Positions 27,331 to 36,719 of a stretch of 64,000 nt of DNA are shown here, in pieces; within the stretch, counting starts at the first letter, position 1; each line of letters opens with the position of its first letter. Under the pieces are notes generated by a model. It had not been told where the DNA came from and searched no databases. It was given only the letters and a program-made list of their open reading frames with translations. A program made the translations under genes and the position numbers. Origin of the DNA: Streptococcus mitis (GTDB lineage Bacteria > Bacillota > Bacilli > Lactobacillales > Streptococcaceae). The DNA is taken from positions 124,001 through 188,000 of the forward strand of contig NZ_JPFU01000013.1 of the NCBI RefSeq assembly GCF_000722695.1. The letters run 5' to 3'.

Positions 27331-27395
27331 TGTTTGTTACAAACATCATTTGTTGCTTACAAACATAATATACTCCTATTTCCCGAAAAAGTCAA
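27331..27395 (-). promoter_or_regulatory. lacABCD promoter with paired LacR operator candidates
   Basis: Minus strand TTGACT (27390-27395), 17-base spacer, TATATT (27367-27372). Just downstream are TGTTTGTTACAAACA (27331-27345) and TGTTGCTTACAAACA (27351-27365), spaced 20 bp or two helical turns. A repressor bound there would cover the start of transcription. Confidence 0.75.
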
Positions 27396-27424
27396 CAGTT
27401 AATGTTTGTTTTTGTGGTTTTTAT

Positions 27425-28321
27425 CTAAAAGATTTCGATATCAAAACCAATTTGATCCACTTGACCAGGTTCTAGGAGACGAACATTCTTCTTATCTTCT
27501 AGATGATTTCCTTCTTCAAGAGATGTTGACAAGCCAGACCATGGTTCAAAAGCAATGAAAGGGCCCTTATTCAAAGTTGACCAGATGATGAGATTTGAAA
27601 ACTCTGCAAAGTGCACTTTTAATCCCTTATCATGTTTACGAGAACGAAGGGCAATTGTTCTAGATTGTAATTCATCTAAGGTAACTGCGTCTGTACTGAA
27701 AAGATCATAACTAAGATCTAATTCCTTTTGCCCCTCTAGCCATGGACTTCTATCTTGGAAATCCAACATGCCTGTTTCTGGGAAAGGACGTGGAACAGAG
27801 CAAGTCTCTTCTTTCTCAAACTCTAAATAGTAATCTTCGTAGACTTCATCATCCACTAAGGGACAATTAAATCCTGGATGTCCACCAATAAAGTAAGGCA
27901 TGACCTTACTAGTTTCTTTATTGAAAATTTTGTATTGAGTCCGTACTGTCTTTCCTGTAAGGATATAAGTGATTTCTAGTCGGAAATGATAAGGATAGTT
28001 TTGATAGCTATTCTCATCGTCCTCAATTGCAAAAGTTACACTCTTGTCTGTCTGTTCGACTAATTCAAATTCTTTCTTACGAACCAAACCATGACGAGGA
28101 ATCTTTCCTTTGCTTTCTTGCCCCTTCTCATCTATATAAACGGCTGTATCCTCTCTCAAAGAACCACAAATGGGGAAGAGAACAGGAGCTTGTCCACTCC
28201 AATAAGTAGCATCCCCTTGCCACAAATACTCCAGTCCCTCAGCATCTTTTATAGAAGAAAGAGCCCCACCAAAACTGTTAAATTGAACTCTTAATTGTTC
28301 TGATTTTAATTCAATTACCAT
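27425..28321 (-). CDS. lacX: Aldose 1-epimerase family protein (LacX-like)
   Basis: A 298-residue galactose mutarotase-like beta-sandwich protein similar in type to LacX of Lactococcus lac operons. Visible blocks are FGGALSSIKDAEGLEYLWQGDATYWSGQAPVLFPICGSL near the N-terminus, PRHGLVRKKEFELVEQ with the family histidine near residue 92, MPYFIGGHPGFNCPL near 160 and IWSTLNKGPFIAFEPWSGL near 250 with the likely catalytic glutamate. It probably interconverts sugar anomers feeding the lac or galactitol-type pathway. It lies between gatC and the lacA promoter, with a BOX element upstream. Confidence 0.85.
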   Translation of the reverse strand: MVIELKSEQLRVQFNSFGGALSSIKDAEGLEYLWQGDATYWSGQAPVLFPICGSLREDTAVYIDEKGQESKGKIPRHGLVRKKEFELVEQTDKSVTFAIEDDENSYQNYPYHFRLEITYILTGKTVRTQYKIFNKETSKVMPYFIGGHPGFNCPLVDDEVYEDYYLEFEKEETCSVPRPFPETGMLDFQDRSPWLEGQKELDLSYDLFSTDAVTLDELQSRTIALRSRKHDKGLKVHFAEFSNLIIWSTLNKGPFIAFEPWSGLSTSLEEGNHLEDKKNVRLLEPGQVDQIGFDIEIF

Positions 28322-28401
28322 TATTTTCTCCGATTTCTTAATAGTTTATAAAAAACTAGGCTGTCACTCCTAGAAGGTATGACAACCTAGTTTCAACAAT
28401 T

Positions 28402-28553
28402 TACACTCTGCGAAAATCCAATTCAAACTTCGTCAGCGTCGCCTTGCCGTAGATATGATCACTGACTTCGTCAGTCTTATCTACAACCTCAAAACTGTGT
28501 TTTGAGCAACCTGCGACTCGCTTTCTAGTTTGCTCTTTGATTTTCATTGAGCT
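28402..28553 (+). repeat. BOX element, complete, within the gat-lacX operon
   Basis: About 152 bp reading ACTCTGCGAAAATCC... through GTCAGCGTCGCCTTGCCGTAG to TTTGCTCTTTGATTTTCATTGAG, with a single boxB-like segment. It lies between gatC (upstream in transcription) and lacX, so it would be transcribed in the antisense orientation as part of the operon RNA. Confidence 0.9.
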
Positions 28554-28572
28554 TACATTTTATAGGAGCGCA

Positions 28573-30048
28573 TTATTTTGCTTTTGCTGCGTACTCTTCG
28601 TTACGTTTGATCATTTGTTTTCTGTACCAAGCAAAGATACCGATATAGAATACAAGGAAGACTACAGCACCAAGGATTGCTTTGATATCACCAGTTGTAG
28701 TGTTACCAATTGTCCAACCGAGAAGTTTTTCGATTGGTCCTTCAAGAGTTGAGTGAGTGATCAATTGAGTTTCGCTCACACCTGCTGGGAAGGCACCTAC
28801 ACCTTTAGCAAGTTCTGTTGCAAATGGTGCGATAAGTGTACCTGAAAGAAGGAAGAGTGGCAACAAGAGTGTTCCGAAGATAATCATACGGAGCAATTTA
28901 CCACGTGTTACAACCAAGAGAGCTGGAGTAACACCCATAGCGATGATACCTGCAAGTGGCAAGATACCATTTCCAACTTTTGAAAGAAGCACAGCTTCAA
29001 TCAACATGATTGGTGCAAGTACGTTAGCACAAGCCCAGATTTCAGCACGACCAGCGATGAATGGCCAGTCAAGACCGATGTTGAATTTACGTCCTTGAAG
29101 ACGTTTAGTAGCAACGTTTGTAATACCTTGTGATAGTGGTTCTACGGCTGCGATGAACCATGAACCGATAAGTGAGAAGAGTTCCAAAGATACACCGGCA
29201 GTCAAACCAAGAGACAACCATCCTCTGATAACAAGACGCCATTTATCTGCATCTGCAACCCCTGCAATTGGATGTGGAGTTCCCATAATACCGATAACAA
29301 TACCAAGAATGAAACCGATAAAGAATTTAGATCCCCAGAAACCGATTTTTTTGTTCAATTTAGCAGCATCAAAGTCATATTTATCAAGACCTGGGAAGAA
29401 TTTTTCAAAAATCTTATCCAAAACCATGATAACTGGGTTCATCATGTAGTTCATGTGAGTTGATGTCATTGGTGATGAACTTGGTGCGTTAAGAAGGTCA
29501 TCAAATGTAGGTTTCATCAAGTCAGAGTTGATGATTTTAAGAACCCCAACAAGTACGATAGCTGCTGTAGCAATCAATAGTGAAACCCCTTGGCTCACAC
29601 CGTTGTTGTCTGCATACCATTTAATCAAAAGACCTGTGATAGACAAGTGCCAGATATCGAAAATATCAACATCAAGTGTATCTGTTTTCTTCATAGCAAG
29701 CATTACTACGTTGACAATCAACATGATGAGCAAGAAGTAAAGTGTCCAAGCAGATCCCCAAGTGATTGTTGCAAGTGGTGCCCAACCAACGTCAGTGATA
29801 CTCAATTGAATACCTGTGTTTTCAACGAATTTTGCAAGTGATGCTGAGAAAGCACCATTTAGCATACCGATGATGGCACCGATACCTGTAAGAGCGATGG
29901 CAAGTTTGATACCACCTTCAAGCGCTTTGGAGAATTTCACTCCAAAAAGTAAAGCCAATACTGTCAAAATGATTAACATGATGACAGGTCCACCCATATC
30001 TAAGATAGGTGTGAAAAATTCTTTGATTAGACCAAAGATTGCATCCAT
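28573..30048 (-). CDS. gatC: Galactitol-type PTS permease, EIIC
   Basis: A 491-residue membrane permease of the galactitol PTS family (IIC-Gat), with about ten to twelve hydrophobic segments. Typical blocks are FFTPILDMGGPVIMLIILTVLALLFGVKFSKALEGGIKLAIALTGIGAI at the N-terminus and RLQGRKFNIGLDWPFIAGRAEIWACANVLAPIMLIEAVLLSK near residue 310. The sugar may be galactitol, galactose or another hexose; next to lacABCD it probably supplies galactose-6-phosphate or tagatose-6-phosphate. In transcription order it follows gatA and gatB. Confidence 0.93.
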   Translation of the reverse strand: MDAIFGLIKEFFTPILDMGGPVIMLIILTVLALLFGVKFSKALEGGIKLAIALTGIGAIIGMLNGAFSASLAKFVENTGIQLSITDVGWAPLATITWGSAWTLYFLLIMLIVNVVMLAMKKTDTLDVDIFDIWHLSITGLLIKWYADNNGVSQGVSLLIATAAIVLVGVLKIINSDLMKPTFDDLLNAPSSSPMTSTHMNYMMNPVIMVLDKIFEKFFPGLDKYDFDAAKLNKKIGFWGSKFFIGFILGIVIGIMGTPHPIAGVADADKWRLVIRGWLSLGLTAGVSLELFSLIGSWFIAAVEPLSQGITNVATKRLQGRKFNIGLDWPFIAGRAEIWACANVLAPIMLIEAVLLSKVGNGILPLAGIIAMGVTPALLVVTRGKLLRMIIFGTLLLPLFLLSGTLIAPFATELAKGVGAFPAGVSETQLITHSTLEGPIEKLLGWTIGNTTTGDIKAILGAVVFLVFYIGIFAWYRKQMIKRNEEYAAKAK

Positions 30049-30094
30049 AACAGTTCCTCCCTTTTTGTGTTATATGAATGTTAACAAATTAGAA

Positions 30095-30400
30095 TTAGCT
30101 TAATCCGTGTTCTTTAATAGCTGCTTCAATGTTGTCAAATACTGGAGCACTCATAGCTGGGATACGGAATAAGATTGGTCCAGCTTCGATAACTGGAATG
30201 CCTGGGTCAAAACCAAGATCTGTTGCAGCAATTGGGGTAAAAATGTCATAACCTTTGATAAGGTCTTCATTAACGTCTTTGACCATTACCGCATCACAGT
30301 GAACATCAAAACCACGGTTTGAAAGTTCTTCTTCAAGAGCACTTTTAATTTGGTGGCTTGAGTTAACACCTGCACCGCAGGCAGCAAGAATTTTAATCAT
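30095..30400 (-). CDS. gatB: Galactitol-type PTS enzyme IIB
   Basis: A 101-residue IIB domain that transfers phosphate from GatA to the sugar in GatC. The phosphorylated cysteine is in MIKILAACGAGVNSSHQIKSAL at residue 8. I start at the ATG 30400, which has GGAGG 7 bases upstream; the longer frame adds MSIKNIKSEEIH, which lacks a ribosome site. It lies between gatA and gatC. Confidence 0.93.
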   Translation of the reverse strand: MIKILAACGAGVNSSHQIKSALEEELSNRGFDVHCDAVMVKDVNEDLIKGYDIFTPIAATDLGFDPGIPVIEAGPILFRIPAMSAPVFDNIEAAIKEHGLS

Positions 30401-30438
30401 ATGGATTTCCTCCGATTTAATATTTTTAATAGACAAGA

Positions 30439-30915
30439 TTATGCAGTTGCTTCAGCTATATAAGCATAGATAGCTTCTGGTTCAGAAATTTTAGCCAAAT
30501 CTTCCAAATGGCCATTTCCTGTAAAGAAGTCCATCAACTGAGCAAGAATGTTAGTTTGACTTGAACTTGAGTTATTAATGATAAAGAAGAGCAAGGATAC
30601 TTCTACTTCCTTATCTGGCGCAATCATATTGTGGAAAGTCACTGGTTTTTCTAATCGAACGACCACAACTTTTTCGGCAAGATTATGAATCGTATCTGTA
30701 TGAGGAATAGCCACATTCGGCAAATCCTTACCCAAAAATTCCATATCTAAGCCAGTTGGAAATGACTTTTCACGCGTGATCAAGGCTTCACGATAGGTTG
30801 GAGTCACGATTTTTCGTTCTTCCAATAAAGTTGCAACCTGATCAAAGAGTTGTTCTTGATTATCCGCTTCTAAGCAAAACACAAGGTTTTTGTCAAAGAA
30901 ATGATCTAATCCCAT
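30439..30915 (-). CDS. gatA: Galactitol-type PTS enzyme IIA
   Basis: A 158-residue IIA protein of the fructose/mannitol/galactitol fold. The phosphorylated histidine is in LPNVAIPHTDTIHNLAEKVVVV near residue 63. Starting at 30915 (MGLDHFFDKNLVFCLE) gives the family length and uses GGAAGG upstream. It is the first gene of the operon gatA-gatB-gatC-lacX and has a strong promoter with an overlapping CcpA site. Confidence 0.92.
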   Translation of the reverse strand: MGLDHFFDKNLVFCLEADNQEQLFDQVATLLEERKIVTPTYREALITREKSFPTGLDMEFLGKDLPNVAIPHTDTIHNLAEKVVVVRLEKPVTFHNMIAPDKEVEVSLLFFIINNSSSSQTNILAQLMDFFTGNGHLEDLAKISEPEAIYAYIAEATA

Positions 30916-30951
30916 AAGGTTTTCCCTTCTTTCCATTAACTTTATGCTATA

Positions 30952-30980
30952 AGTATAACACTATATGAAATCGTTGTCAA
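30952..30980 (-). promoter_or_regulatory. gatABC promoter overlapped by a cre site
   Basis: Minus strand TTGACA (30975-30980), 17-base spacer, TATACT (30952-30957). TTGACAACGATTTCAT on the minus strand (30965-30980) matches the CcpA consensus WTGNAANCGNWNNCWW at all but one fixed position and covers the -35, so glucose repression by CcpA is likely. TGTTTG motifs further upstream (31045-31075) might be LacR sites. Confidence 0.7.
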
Positions 30981-31092
30981 TGATTTTCTGTTCTTTTTTG
31001 TCTCTTTTTTTATATTTTTGTTGTTTTTATAGTTCGACTTATTAAAACAAACACATAAACAAACACAGCAAATATTTTTTGTTTTAGAAACT

Positions 31093-31116
31093 AAAAAAAC
31101 AGACCATTAAAGCCTG
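31093..31116 (-). terminator. Probable terminator after lepA
   Basis: Minus strand short stem CAGGC / GTCTG with a 7-base loop, followed by seven T. The stem is weak. Confidence 0.45.
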
Positions 31117-31173
31117 CTTTACTATTGATTCTGATATAAATTTCCTGTGAACAAGGAAAAGCAATTATGACAA

Positions 31174-32997
31174 CTATTCTTCATCCATGCTCAAGACACT
31201 GAGGAAAGCTTCTTGTGGAACTTCTACTGATCCGATGGCTTTCATACGTTTCTTACCAGCTTTTTGTTTTTCAAGGAGTTTACGCTTACGAGAAACGTCA
31301 CCACCGTAACACTTAGCAAGTACGTTCTTACGAAGGGCCTTGATATCAGTACGAGCCACAATCTTGTGTCCAATAGCTGCTTGAATTGGCACCTCAAATT
31401 GTTGGCGAGGGATAATTTTCTTGAGCTTATCAACGATAAGTTTCCCACGCTCGTAGGCAAAGTCCTTATGAACGATAAAGCTGAGGGCATCCACCTTGTC
31501 TCCATTGAGAAGGATATCCATTTTCACCAGCTTAGACGGACGATACTCTGACAATTCGTAGTCAAAGCTTGCATAACCACGTGTCGAAGACTTAAGCTTA
31601 TCAAAGAAGTCAAAGACGATTTCAGCAAGTGGAATTTGATAGATAACATTGACACGATTATCATCAATATAGTCCATAGTCACAAAGTCCCCACGCTTAC
31701 GCTGAGCTAGCTCCATCACTGCTCCAACAAACTCTTGCGGTACCATGATTTGCGCTTTAACATAAGGCTCTTCAATGGTCGCAATCTTAGTTGGGTCTGG
31801 AAACTCAGATGGGTTAGAGACATCCATAGACTCACCGTCGGTCAAATTAACCTTATAGATAACGGATGGAGCTGTCATGATAAGGTCAATGTTGAACTCG
31901 CGTTCCAAACGTTCTTGGATAACATCCATATGAAGAAGACCAAGGAACCCACAACGGAAACCAAATCCAAGGGCCTGAGATGTTTCTGGTTCAAACTGAA
32001 GACTAGCGTCATTCAGTTGCAATTTTTCAAGGGCTTCACGAAGGTCATTGTACTTGTTTGATTCGATGGGATAGAGACCCGCAAAGACCATAGGATTCAT
32101 CTGCTTGTAACCATGTAATGGCTCTGTCGCAGGATTGGTTGCCAAGGTAACAGTATCACCCACACGAGTATCCTGAACCGTCTTGATAGAAGCCGCAATA
32201 TAACCAACGTCACCAGTCGCAAGGAAATCACGACCAACTGCTTTGGGTGTAAATATACCGACTTCGGTCACATCAAAGGTCTTGCCATTGCTCATAAGCT
32301 GAATCTTATCGCCAGGCTTGACCACTCCATCCATAACGCGAACTTGGAGAATAACCCCACGATAAGCATCGTAAACAGAGTCGAAAATCAAGGCTTTGAG
32401 TGGTGCTGCAACATCACCCGTTGGGGCTGGCACTTTTTCTACGATTTGCTCGAGGATTTCTTCGATACCGATACCAGCCTTGGCAGAAGCTAAAACTGCT
32501 TCACTGGCATCCAAACCAATCACATCCTCAATCTCAGTACGCACGCGCTCAGGATCTGCAGCCGGCAGGTCAATCTTATTAATGACTGGCATGATTTCCA
32601 AATCATTGTCCAAGGCTAGATACACGTTGGCAAGGGTTTGAGCCTCAATCCCTTGGGCAGCATCGACAACCAAAATCGCCCCCTCACAGGCAGCTAGCGA
32701 ACGTGAAACTTCATAAGTAAAGTCCACGTGTCCTGGCGTATCAATCAAGTGGAAAATATAAGTTTCCCCATCTTTTGCAGTATAGTTCAGCTCGATGGCA
32801 TTCAACTTAATGGTAATCCCACGTTCCCGTTCTAGATCCATGCTATCCAAAAGCTGAGCCTGCATTTCACGACTTGAAACCGTCTCCGTCTTTTCCAAAA
32901 TGCGGTCTGCTAGAGTCGATTTTCCATGGTCAATATGGGCGATAATAGAGAAGTTACGGATCTTCTCCTGTCGTTTTTTCAATTCTTCTAAGTTCAT
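31174..32997 (-). CDS. lepA: Elongation factor 4 (LepA), ribosome back-translocating GTPase
   Basis: LepA is a translation GTPase that acts on stalled or post-translocation ribosomes. I use the ATG at 32997 ([19 protein letters not shown]), giving the usual 607 residues; the frame runs 21 codons further but without a ribosome site. G-motifs: [15 protein letters not shown] (G1, near residue 18), [14 protein letters not shown] (G2), [10 protein letters not shown] (G3) and NKIDLP (G4). The C-terminal LepA-specific domain ends [28 protein letters not shown]. Confidence 0.97.
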   Translation of the reverse strand: MNLEELKKRQEKIRNFSIIAHIDHGKSTLADRILEKTETVSSREMQAQLLDSMDLERERGITIKLNAIELNYTAKDGETYIFHLIDTPGHVDFTYEVSRSLAACEGAILVVDAAQGIEAQTLANVYLALDNDLEIMPVINKIDLPAADPERVRTEIEDVIGLDASEAVLASAKAGIGIEEILEQIVEKVPAPTGDVAAPLKALIFDSVYDAYRGVILQVRVMDGVVKPGDKIQLMSNGKTFDVTEVGIFTPKAVGRDFLATGDVGYIAASIKTVQDTRVGDTVTLATNPATEPLHGYKQMNPMVFAGLYPIESNKYNDLREALEKLQLNDASLQFEPETSQALGFGFRCGFLGLLHMDVIQERLEREFNIDLIMTAPSVIYKVNLTDGESMDVSNPSEFPDPTKIATIEEPYVKAQIMVPQEFVGAVMELAQRKRGDFVTMDYIDDNRVNVIYQIPLAEIVFDFFDKLKSSTRGYASFDYELSEYRPSKLVKMDILLNGDKVDALSFIVHKDFAYERGKLIVDKLKKIIPRQQFEVPIQAAIGHKIVARTDIKALRKNVLAKCYGGDVSRKRKLLEKQKAGKKRMKAIGSVEVPQEAFLSVLSMDEE

Positions 32998-33075
32998 GAT
33001 TCTCTTCCTTTCAGGGTATCTATTTATTATAAATTGTTTTTGATATTTTGACAAGACCATACCCTGCTAGGAGTA

Positions 33076-33804
33076 CTAATCTTCAGCGACAAAGCCGTCA
33101 TTTTCGATAAAGTGATGTTCTGTCATTCCTTGGTCTGTAAAGACAATCCCATGAAGGACACCACCATAAACAGCTCCTCCGTCCATGCCAATCTTGCTAT
33201 CTTCTGTAGTCCAAAGTTCAGCTGTACCTCGGTCTTGCTTCAACAAACCATAGACTGGTGTATGACCAAAGACAATGATTTTTCCAGTATGATTTTCGGC
33301 TTCGTGGAATGGTTTTCTAAGCCAGACTTTTTTATAATCTGTAGTTTCATGCCAGTCGTCCAAGGTCAAATCAATACCAGCATGAACAAAGATATACTTG
33401 TCTGTCTCTACCACAAATGGCATTTGACGAATAAATTCGACCAAATCTGCCGCTTCAGTAGCCACCCGCTTGGCATCTTCTACTCCGTCAACTGGTGCAT
33501 CCAAGGGACGACCTAGGATAGAGTTAATGGTTGTATCTCCACCATTGCGACGATAGTGGTCATAGCTTTCTTCTGGGTCATCGAGCCAAGTTAAAAACAT
33601 ATACTCATGATTTCCTGACAAACAGATCGCCCCTTGATTATCAACCAAGTCCTTAACCATTTCAAGAACACGGTGACTATCTTCACCGCGGTCAATCAAA
33701 TCCCCTAGAAAGAGCAACTGGGTCTGACCATCCCAAGTTTTGAGAAGGTCTTCTAGCATCCCAGCTTTTCCGTGAACATCTCCAATTACATAATAGTCTG
33801 TCAT
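33076..33804 (-). CDS. PPP-family metallophosphatase (Ser/Thr or ApaH-like)
   Basis: A 242-residue calcineurin-like phosphoesterase of the PPP family. All metal motifs are present: YYVIGDVHGKAGMLE (GDVHG, residues 8-12), FLGDLIDRGEDS (GDLIDRG, 33-39), CLSGNHEYMFL (GNHE), FVHAGIDLTLDDW and IIVFGHTPVYG. Relatives dephosphorylate protein Ser/Thr or cleave diadenosine tetraphosphate; sequence alone does not choose. It lies between recN and lepA, one base after the recN stop. Confidence 0.88.
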   Translation of the reverse strand: MTDYYVIGDVHGKAGMLEDLLKTWDGQTQLLFLGDLIDRGEDSHRVLEMVKDLVDNQGAICLSGNHEYMFLTWLDDPEESYDHYRRNGGDTTINSILGRPLDAPVDGVEDAKRVATEAADLVEFIRQMPFVVETDKYIFVHAGIDLTLDDWHETTDYKKVWLRKPFHEAENHTGKIIVFGHTPVYGLLKQDRGTAELWTTEDSKIGMDGGAVYGGVLHGIVFTDQGMTEHHFIENDGFVAED

Positions 33805-33805
33805 C

Positions 33806-35473
33806 TTATTTCTCCCTGTTTCTCAACAATTCTCTGGCTTGCGTCAGGGCTGCTTCCGTCACATCATCTCCTGCCAACATCTTGGCAACTTCCTCCACTC
33901 GCTCTTCAACCGTCAAGAGACGAACAGTCGAAACCGTTGAATGCTCATTGCTAATCTTCTCAATAAAGAATTGATAATCCGCAATCGCAATCACTTGTGG
34001 CAAATGAGAAATAGCCAGGACCTGACCATGTTGGCCAATCTTGTGAATCTTCTGCGCAATAGCCTGAGCTACACGACCTGAAACTCCTGTATCCACTTCA
34101 TCAAAGACAATACTTGTCTTGCCCTCTTTACGAGAAAAGGCAGACTTAATGGCTAGCATGAGACGAGATAATTCCCCACCAGACGCAACCTTAACCAAGG
34201 GTTTAAAGTCTTCGCCAGGGTTGGTTGAAATGTAAAACTCAACTGTTTCATTGCCCTCACGGCTGAATTTGCCCTTGCTAAAACGAACCTGAAACTGAGC
34301 TTTTTCCATATAAAGGTCTTGCAGTTCTTGTTTAATCTCATCTTCGAGCTGCTGAGCCAAATCATGACGAGCAGAGGCAAGTTGACCTGCCAGATCGACA
34401 AGATTAACTTCCAATTTCTTGAGCTCTGCTTCCATGTCCTCAGACGAAAGGTTATTACCTGTCAAGAGATTGTATTCTTCCGTAATCTTGGCAAAATAAA
34501 GCAAGACATCGTCTACAGTCCCACCATACTTACGGGTAATGGTATGAAGGAGATCCAAACGATTCTCAACCTGCATAAGACGATTGCCGTCAAAATCAAG
34601 ATCCTCAATAATAGCTTCCAGACGTTTGCTAATGTCTTCTAAGACATAGTAAGTCTCAGACAGAGAGCTTGAAATTTCACGGTATTCGGTATCATACTCT
34701 TCGACACTTTCCATGTCATTCATGGCCGAACGAACATTGGCCAGACTCGAGAACTCTTCATTGTCCAACATACTGTAGGCATTGGTCAGTGTATCCGCAA
34801 TATTTTTATGGTTGAGAAGTTTATCTCGCTCTTGGTTGAGAGCCAAGTCTTCCCCTGCTTGCAAATTAGCCACCTCAATCTCTGCCATTTGAAATTCCAA
34901 CATCTCAATACGAGCCTTGTGTTCCTGTTGGTTTTTCTTGACTTCCAGAACCTGCTTACGCATTTTACGGTAGGCATCAAAACTCGTTTGATAGGTTTCT
35001 TTCAAGTCCCAAAAAGCTGCATCGCCAAATTCATCCAACATTTGAATATGAAGTTGAGGGCGCATTAACTCTTCTTGGTCATGCTGACCATGTATATCTA
35101 CAAGGTGTTGCCCAATAGCACGCAAAACAGACAGATTGACCATCTGACCATTTACACGGCTGATACTACGTCCATTTTGCAGAATTTCCCGACGGATGAT
35201 AATCTCATCCCCCATTTCCAAACCTTGCTCATCAAAAATTTCCTGTAAAAGGCGACTATTCTCAACTGAGAAAAGTCCCTCAATCTCTGCCTTTGGCGCA
35301 CCGTGACGAATAACATCTGTCGTCGCACGAGCTCCCAACATCATATTCATGGCATCAATGATAATCGACTTCCCTGCACCTGTTTCACCAGTCAGGACTG
35401 TCATCCCCTTTTCAAAATTGAGGGAAATAGCCTCAATAATGGCAAAGTTTTTTATCGAAATTTCAAGTAACAT
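33806..35473 (-). CDS. recN: DNA repair protein RecN
   Basis: RecN is an SMC-like ATPase recruited early to double-strand breaks, relevant both to repair and to natural transformation. The 555-residue protein has the Walker A motif VLTGETGAGKSIIIDAMNMM near residues 27-45, a long coiled coil (about 155-370), the signature KVASGGELSRLMLAIK near 430-445 and Walker B TSIVFDEVDTGVSG near 460. It follows argR by six bases in a shared cluster (ispA-tlyA-argR-recN), a common arrangement in Firmicutes. Confidence 0.97.
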   Translation of the reverse strand: MLLEISIKNFAIIEAISLNFEKGMTVLTGETGAGKSIIIDAMNMMLGARATTDVIRHGAPKAEIEGLFSVENSRLLQEIFDEQGLEMGDEIIIRREILQNGRSISRVNGQMVNLSVLRAIGQHLVDIHGQHDQEELMRPQLHIQMLDEFGDAAFWDLKETYQTSFDAYRKMRKQVLEVKKNQQEHKARIEMLEFQMAEIEVANLQAGEDLALNQERDKLLNHKNIADTLTNAYSMLDNEEFSSLANVRSAMNDMESVEEYDTEYREISSSLSETYYVLEDISKRLEAIIEDLDFDGNRLMQVENRLDLLHTITRKYGGTVDDVLLYFAKITEEYNLLTGNNLSSEDMEAELKKLEVNLVDLAGQLASARHDLAQQLEDEIKQELQDLYMEKAQFQVRFSKGKFSREGNETVEFYISTNPGEDFKPLVKVASGGELSRLMLAIKSAFSRKEGKTSIVFDEVDTGVSGRVAQAIAQKIHKIGQHGQVLAISHLPQVIAIADYQFFIEKISNEHSTVSTVRLLTVEERVEEVAKMLAGDDVTEAALTQARELLRNREK

Positions 35474-35479
35474 ATAGAC

Positions 35480-35911
35480 CTACCAATTTTTTACTTGTTC
35501 AAAGATTTCCTCAGCTAGACTTTCACTTCTTGCAATGACTAAAATCGAGCTATCATCAGCCAAACAGCTGAAAATCTTGTCCACAAAAGTCTCGATTAAC
35601 TGAGCTTTTACAAAAGCTGTATTTCCTGGAATCACTTGGAGATTGATCATCTTATCCATCAATTCTGCCGATTCGATATTGTCTTCAGCCAGTTGTAAAC
35701 TTTTTACGATTGATTTTGGCAATTCGTAGACATAGGTGTTGTCTCTCAAAGGAATTTTGACAATTCCCAGCTCCTTGATATCTCGGGATACCGTCGCTTG
35801 AGTGGCAGTGATACCTGCCTCTTTCAAATGTTCTACAATTTCTTCTTGTGTACCGATTTGATAATCTGTCACAAATCGTCTAATTTTTTCAAGTCTCTCT
35901 TTTTTATTCAT
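35480..35911 (-). CDS. argR: ArgR/AhrC-family arginine regulator
   Basis: A 143-residue arginine-responsive regulator. The N-terminal winged helix is KKERLEKIRRFVTDYQIGTQEEIVEHLKEAGITATQATVSRDIKELGIVKIP. The C-terminal hexamerisation and arginine-binding domain contains VIPGNTAFVKAQLIETFVDKIFSCLADDSSILVIARS. The usual GTDDT-type aspartate pair is here ADDSS, as in several streptococcal paralogues. It sits between tlyA and recN, the location of the ahrC-type copy in many Firmicutes; its targets are not in this window. Confidence 0.93.
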   Translation of the reverse strand: MNKKERLEKIRRFVTDYQIGTQEEIVEHLKEAGITATQATVSRDIKELGIVKIPLRDNTYVYELPKSIVKSLQLAEDNIESAELMDKMINLQVIPGNTAFVKAQLIETFVDKIFSCLADDSSILVIARSESLAEEIFEQVKNW

Positions 35912-35912
35912 T

Positions 35913-36719
35913 TTAAAATTGACTATGCGCCCTCTCTACTACTTCTTCAATCTCAGCAAGAACCTGATTACTTGCTGACTCTTCTTTTTTCAAATACGCT
36001 AAAAACTCAATATTTCCATGTCCACCTTGGATGGGAGAAAAGTCCAGTCCAAGGACTGAAAAGCCTTCCTCTACTGCCATAGCTGTGACAGATTCAAGGA
36101 CATTCTGGTGCACCTTAGCATCTCGAATAATTCCATTTTTTCCAATCTGCTCACGTCCTGCTTCAAACTGGGGCTTAACCAGAGCCACAACCTGACCTTG
36201 ATCTGCCAAGACTCGGTGCAAGGCCGGCAAAATCAGACTGAGGGAAATGAAACTCACATCAATACTGGCAAAGCTAGGTTCCTGCTCGAAATCAGTCTTT
36301 TCAGCATAGCGGAAATTAAACTGCTCCATGCTGACAACCCGTGGGTCTTGGCGTAATTTCCAAGCCAACTGATTGGTACCGACATCGACTGCAAAGACCA
36401 ACTCAGCACCATTCTGTATCATAACATCTGTAAAGCCTCCAGTAGAGGCCCCGATATCAATCGTGGTCGCTTCTTCCACTGACAAATCAAAGACCTGCAA
36501 GGCCTTCTCCAGTTTCAAGCCACCACGGCTGACATACTTGAGTTTCTCCCCCTTGAGTTTTAACTCGGTGTCATCTGGAATTTTCTCTCCTGGCTTGTCA
36601 AATCGTTCTCCATTAAGGACTGCTACGACTAGGCCAGCCATGACACCGCGCTTGGCCTGCTCTCGCGTTTCAAACAAGCCCTGTTTATAAGCTAGTACAT
36701 CCACTCTTTCCTTAGCCAT
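35913..36719 (-). CDS. tlyA: TlyA-family rRNA methyltransferase / hemolysin-like protein
   Basis: A 268-residue protein with an N-terminal S4 RNA-binding domain ([34 protein letters not shown], residues 1-60) and an FtsJ-like methyltransferase domain with motif I ATTIDIGASTGGFTDVMIQNGA near residues 84-105, DVSFISLSLILPAL and VALVKPQFEAGREQIGKNGI. TlyA methylates 2'-hydroxyls of rRNA; the hemolysin name is historic. It overlaps the end of ispA by eight bases. Confidence 0.93.
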   Translation of the reverse strand: MAKERVDVLAYKQGLFETREQAKRGVMAGLVVAVLNGERFDKPGEKIPDDTELKLKGEKLKYVSRGGLKLEKALQVFDLSVEEATTIDIGASTGGFTDVMIQNGAELVFAVDVGTNQLAWKLRQDPRVVSMEQFNFRYAEKTDFEQEPSFASIDVSFISLSLILPALHRVLADQGQVVALVKPQFEAGREQIGKNGIIRDAKVHQNVLESVTAMAVEEGFSVLGLDFSPIQGGHGNIEFLAYLKKEESASNQVLAEIEEVVERAHSQF

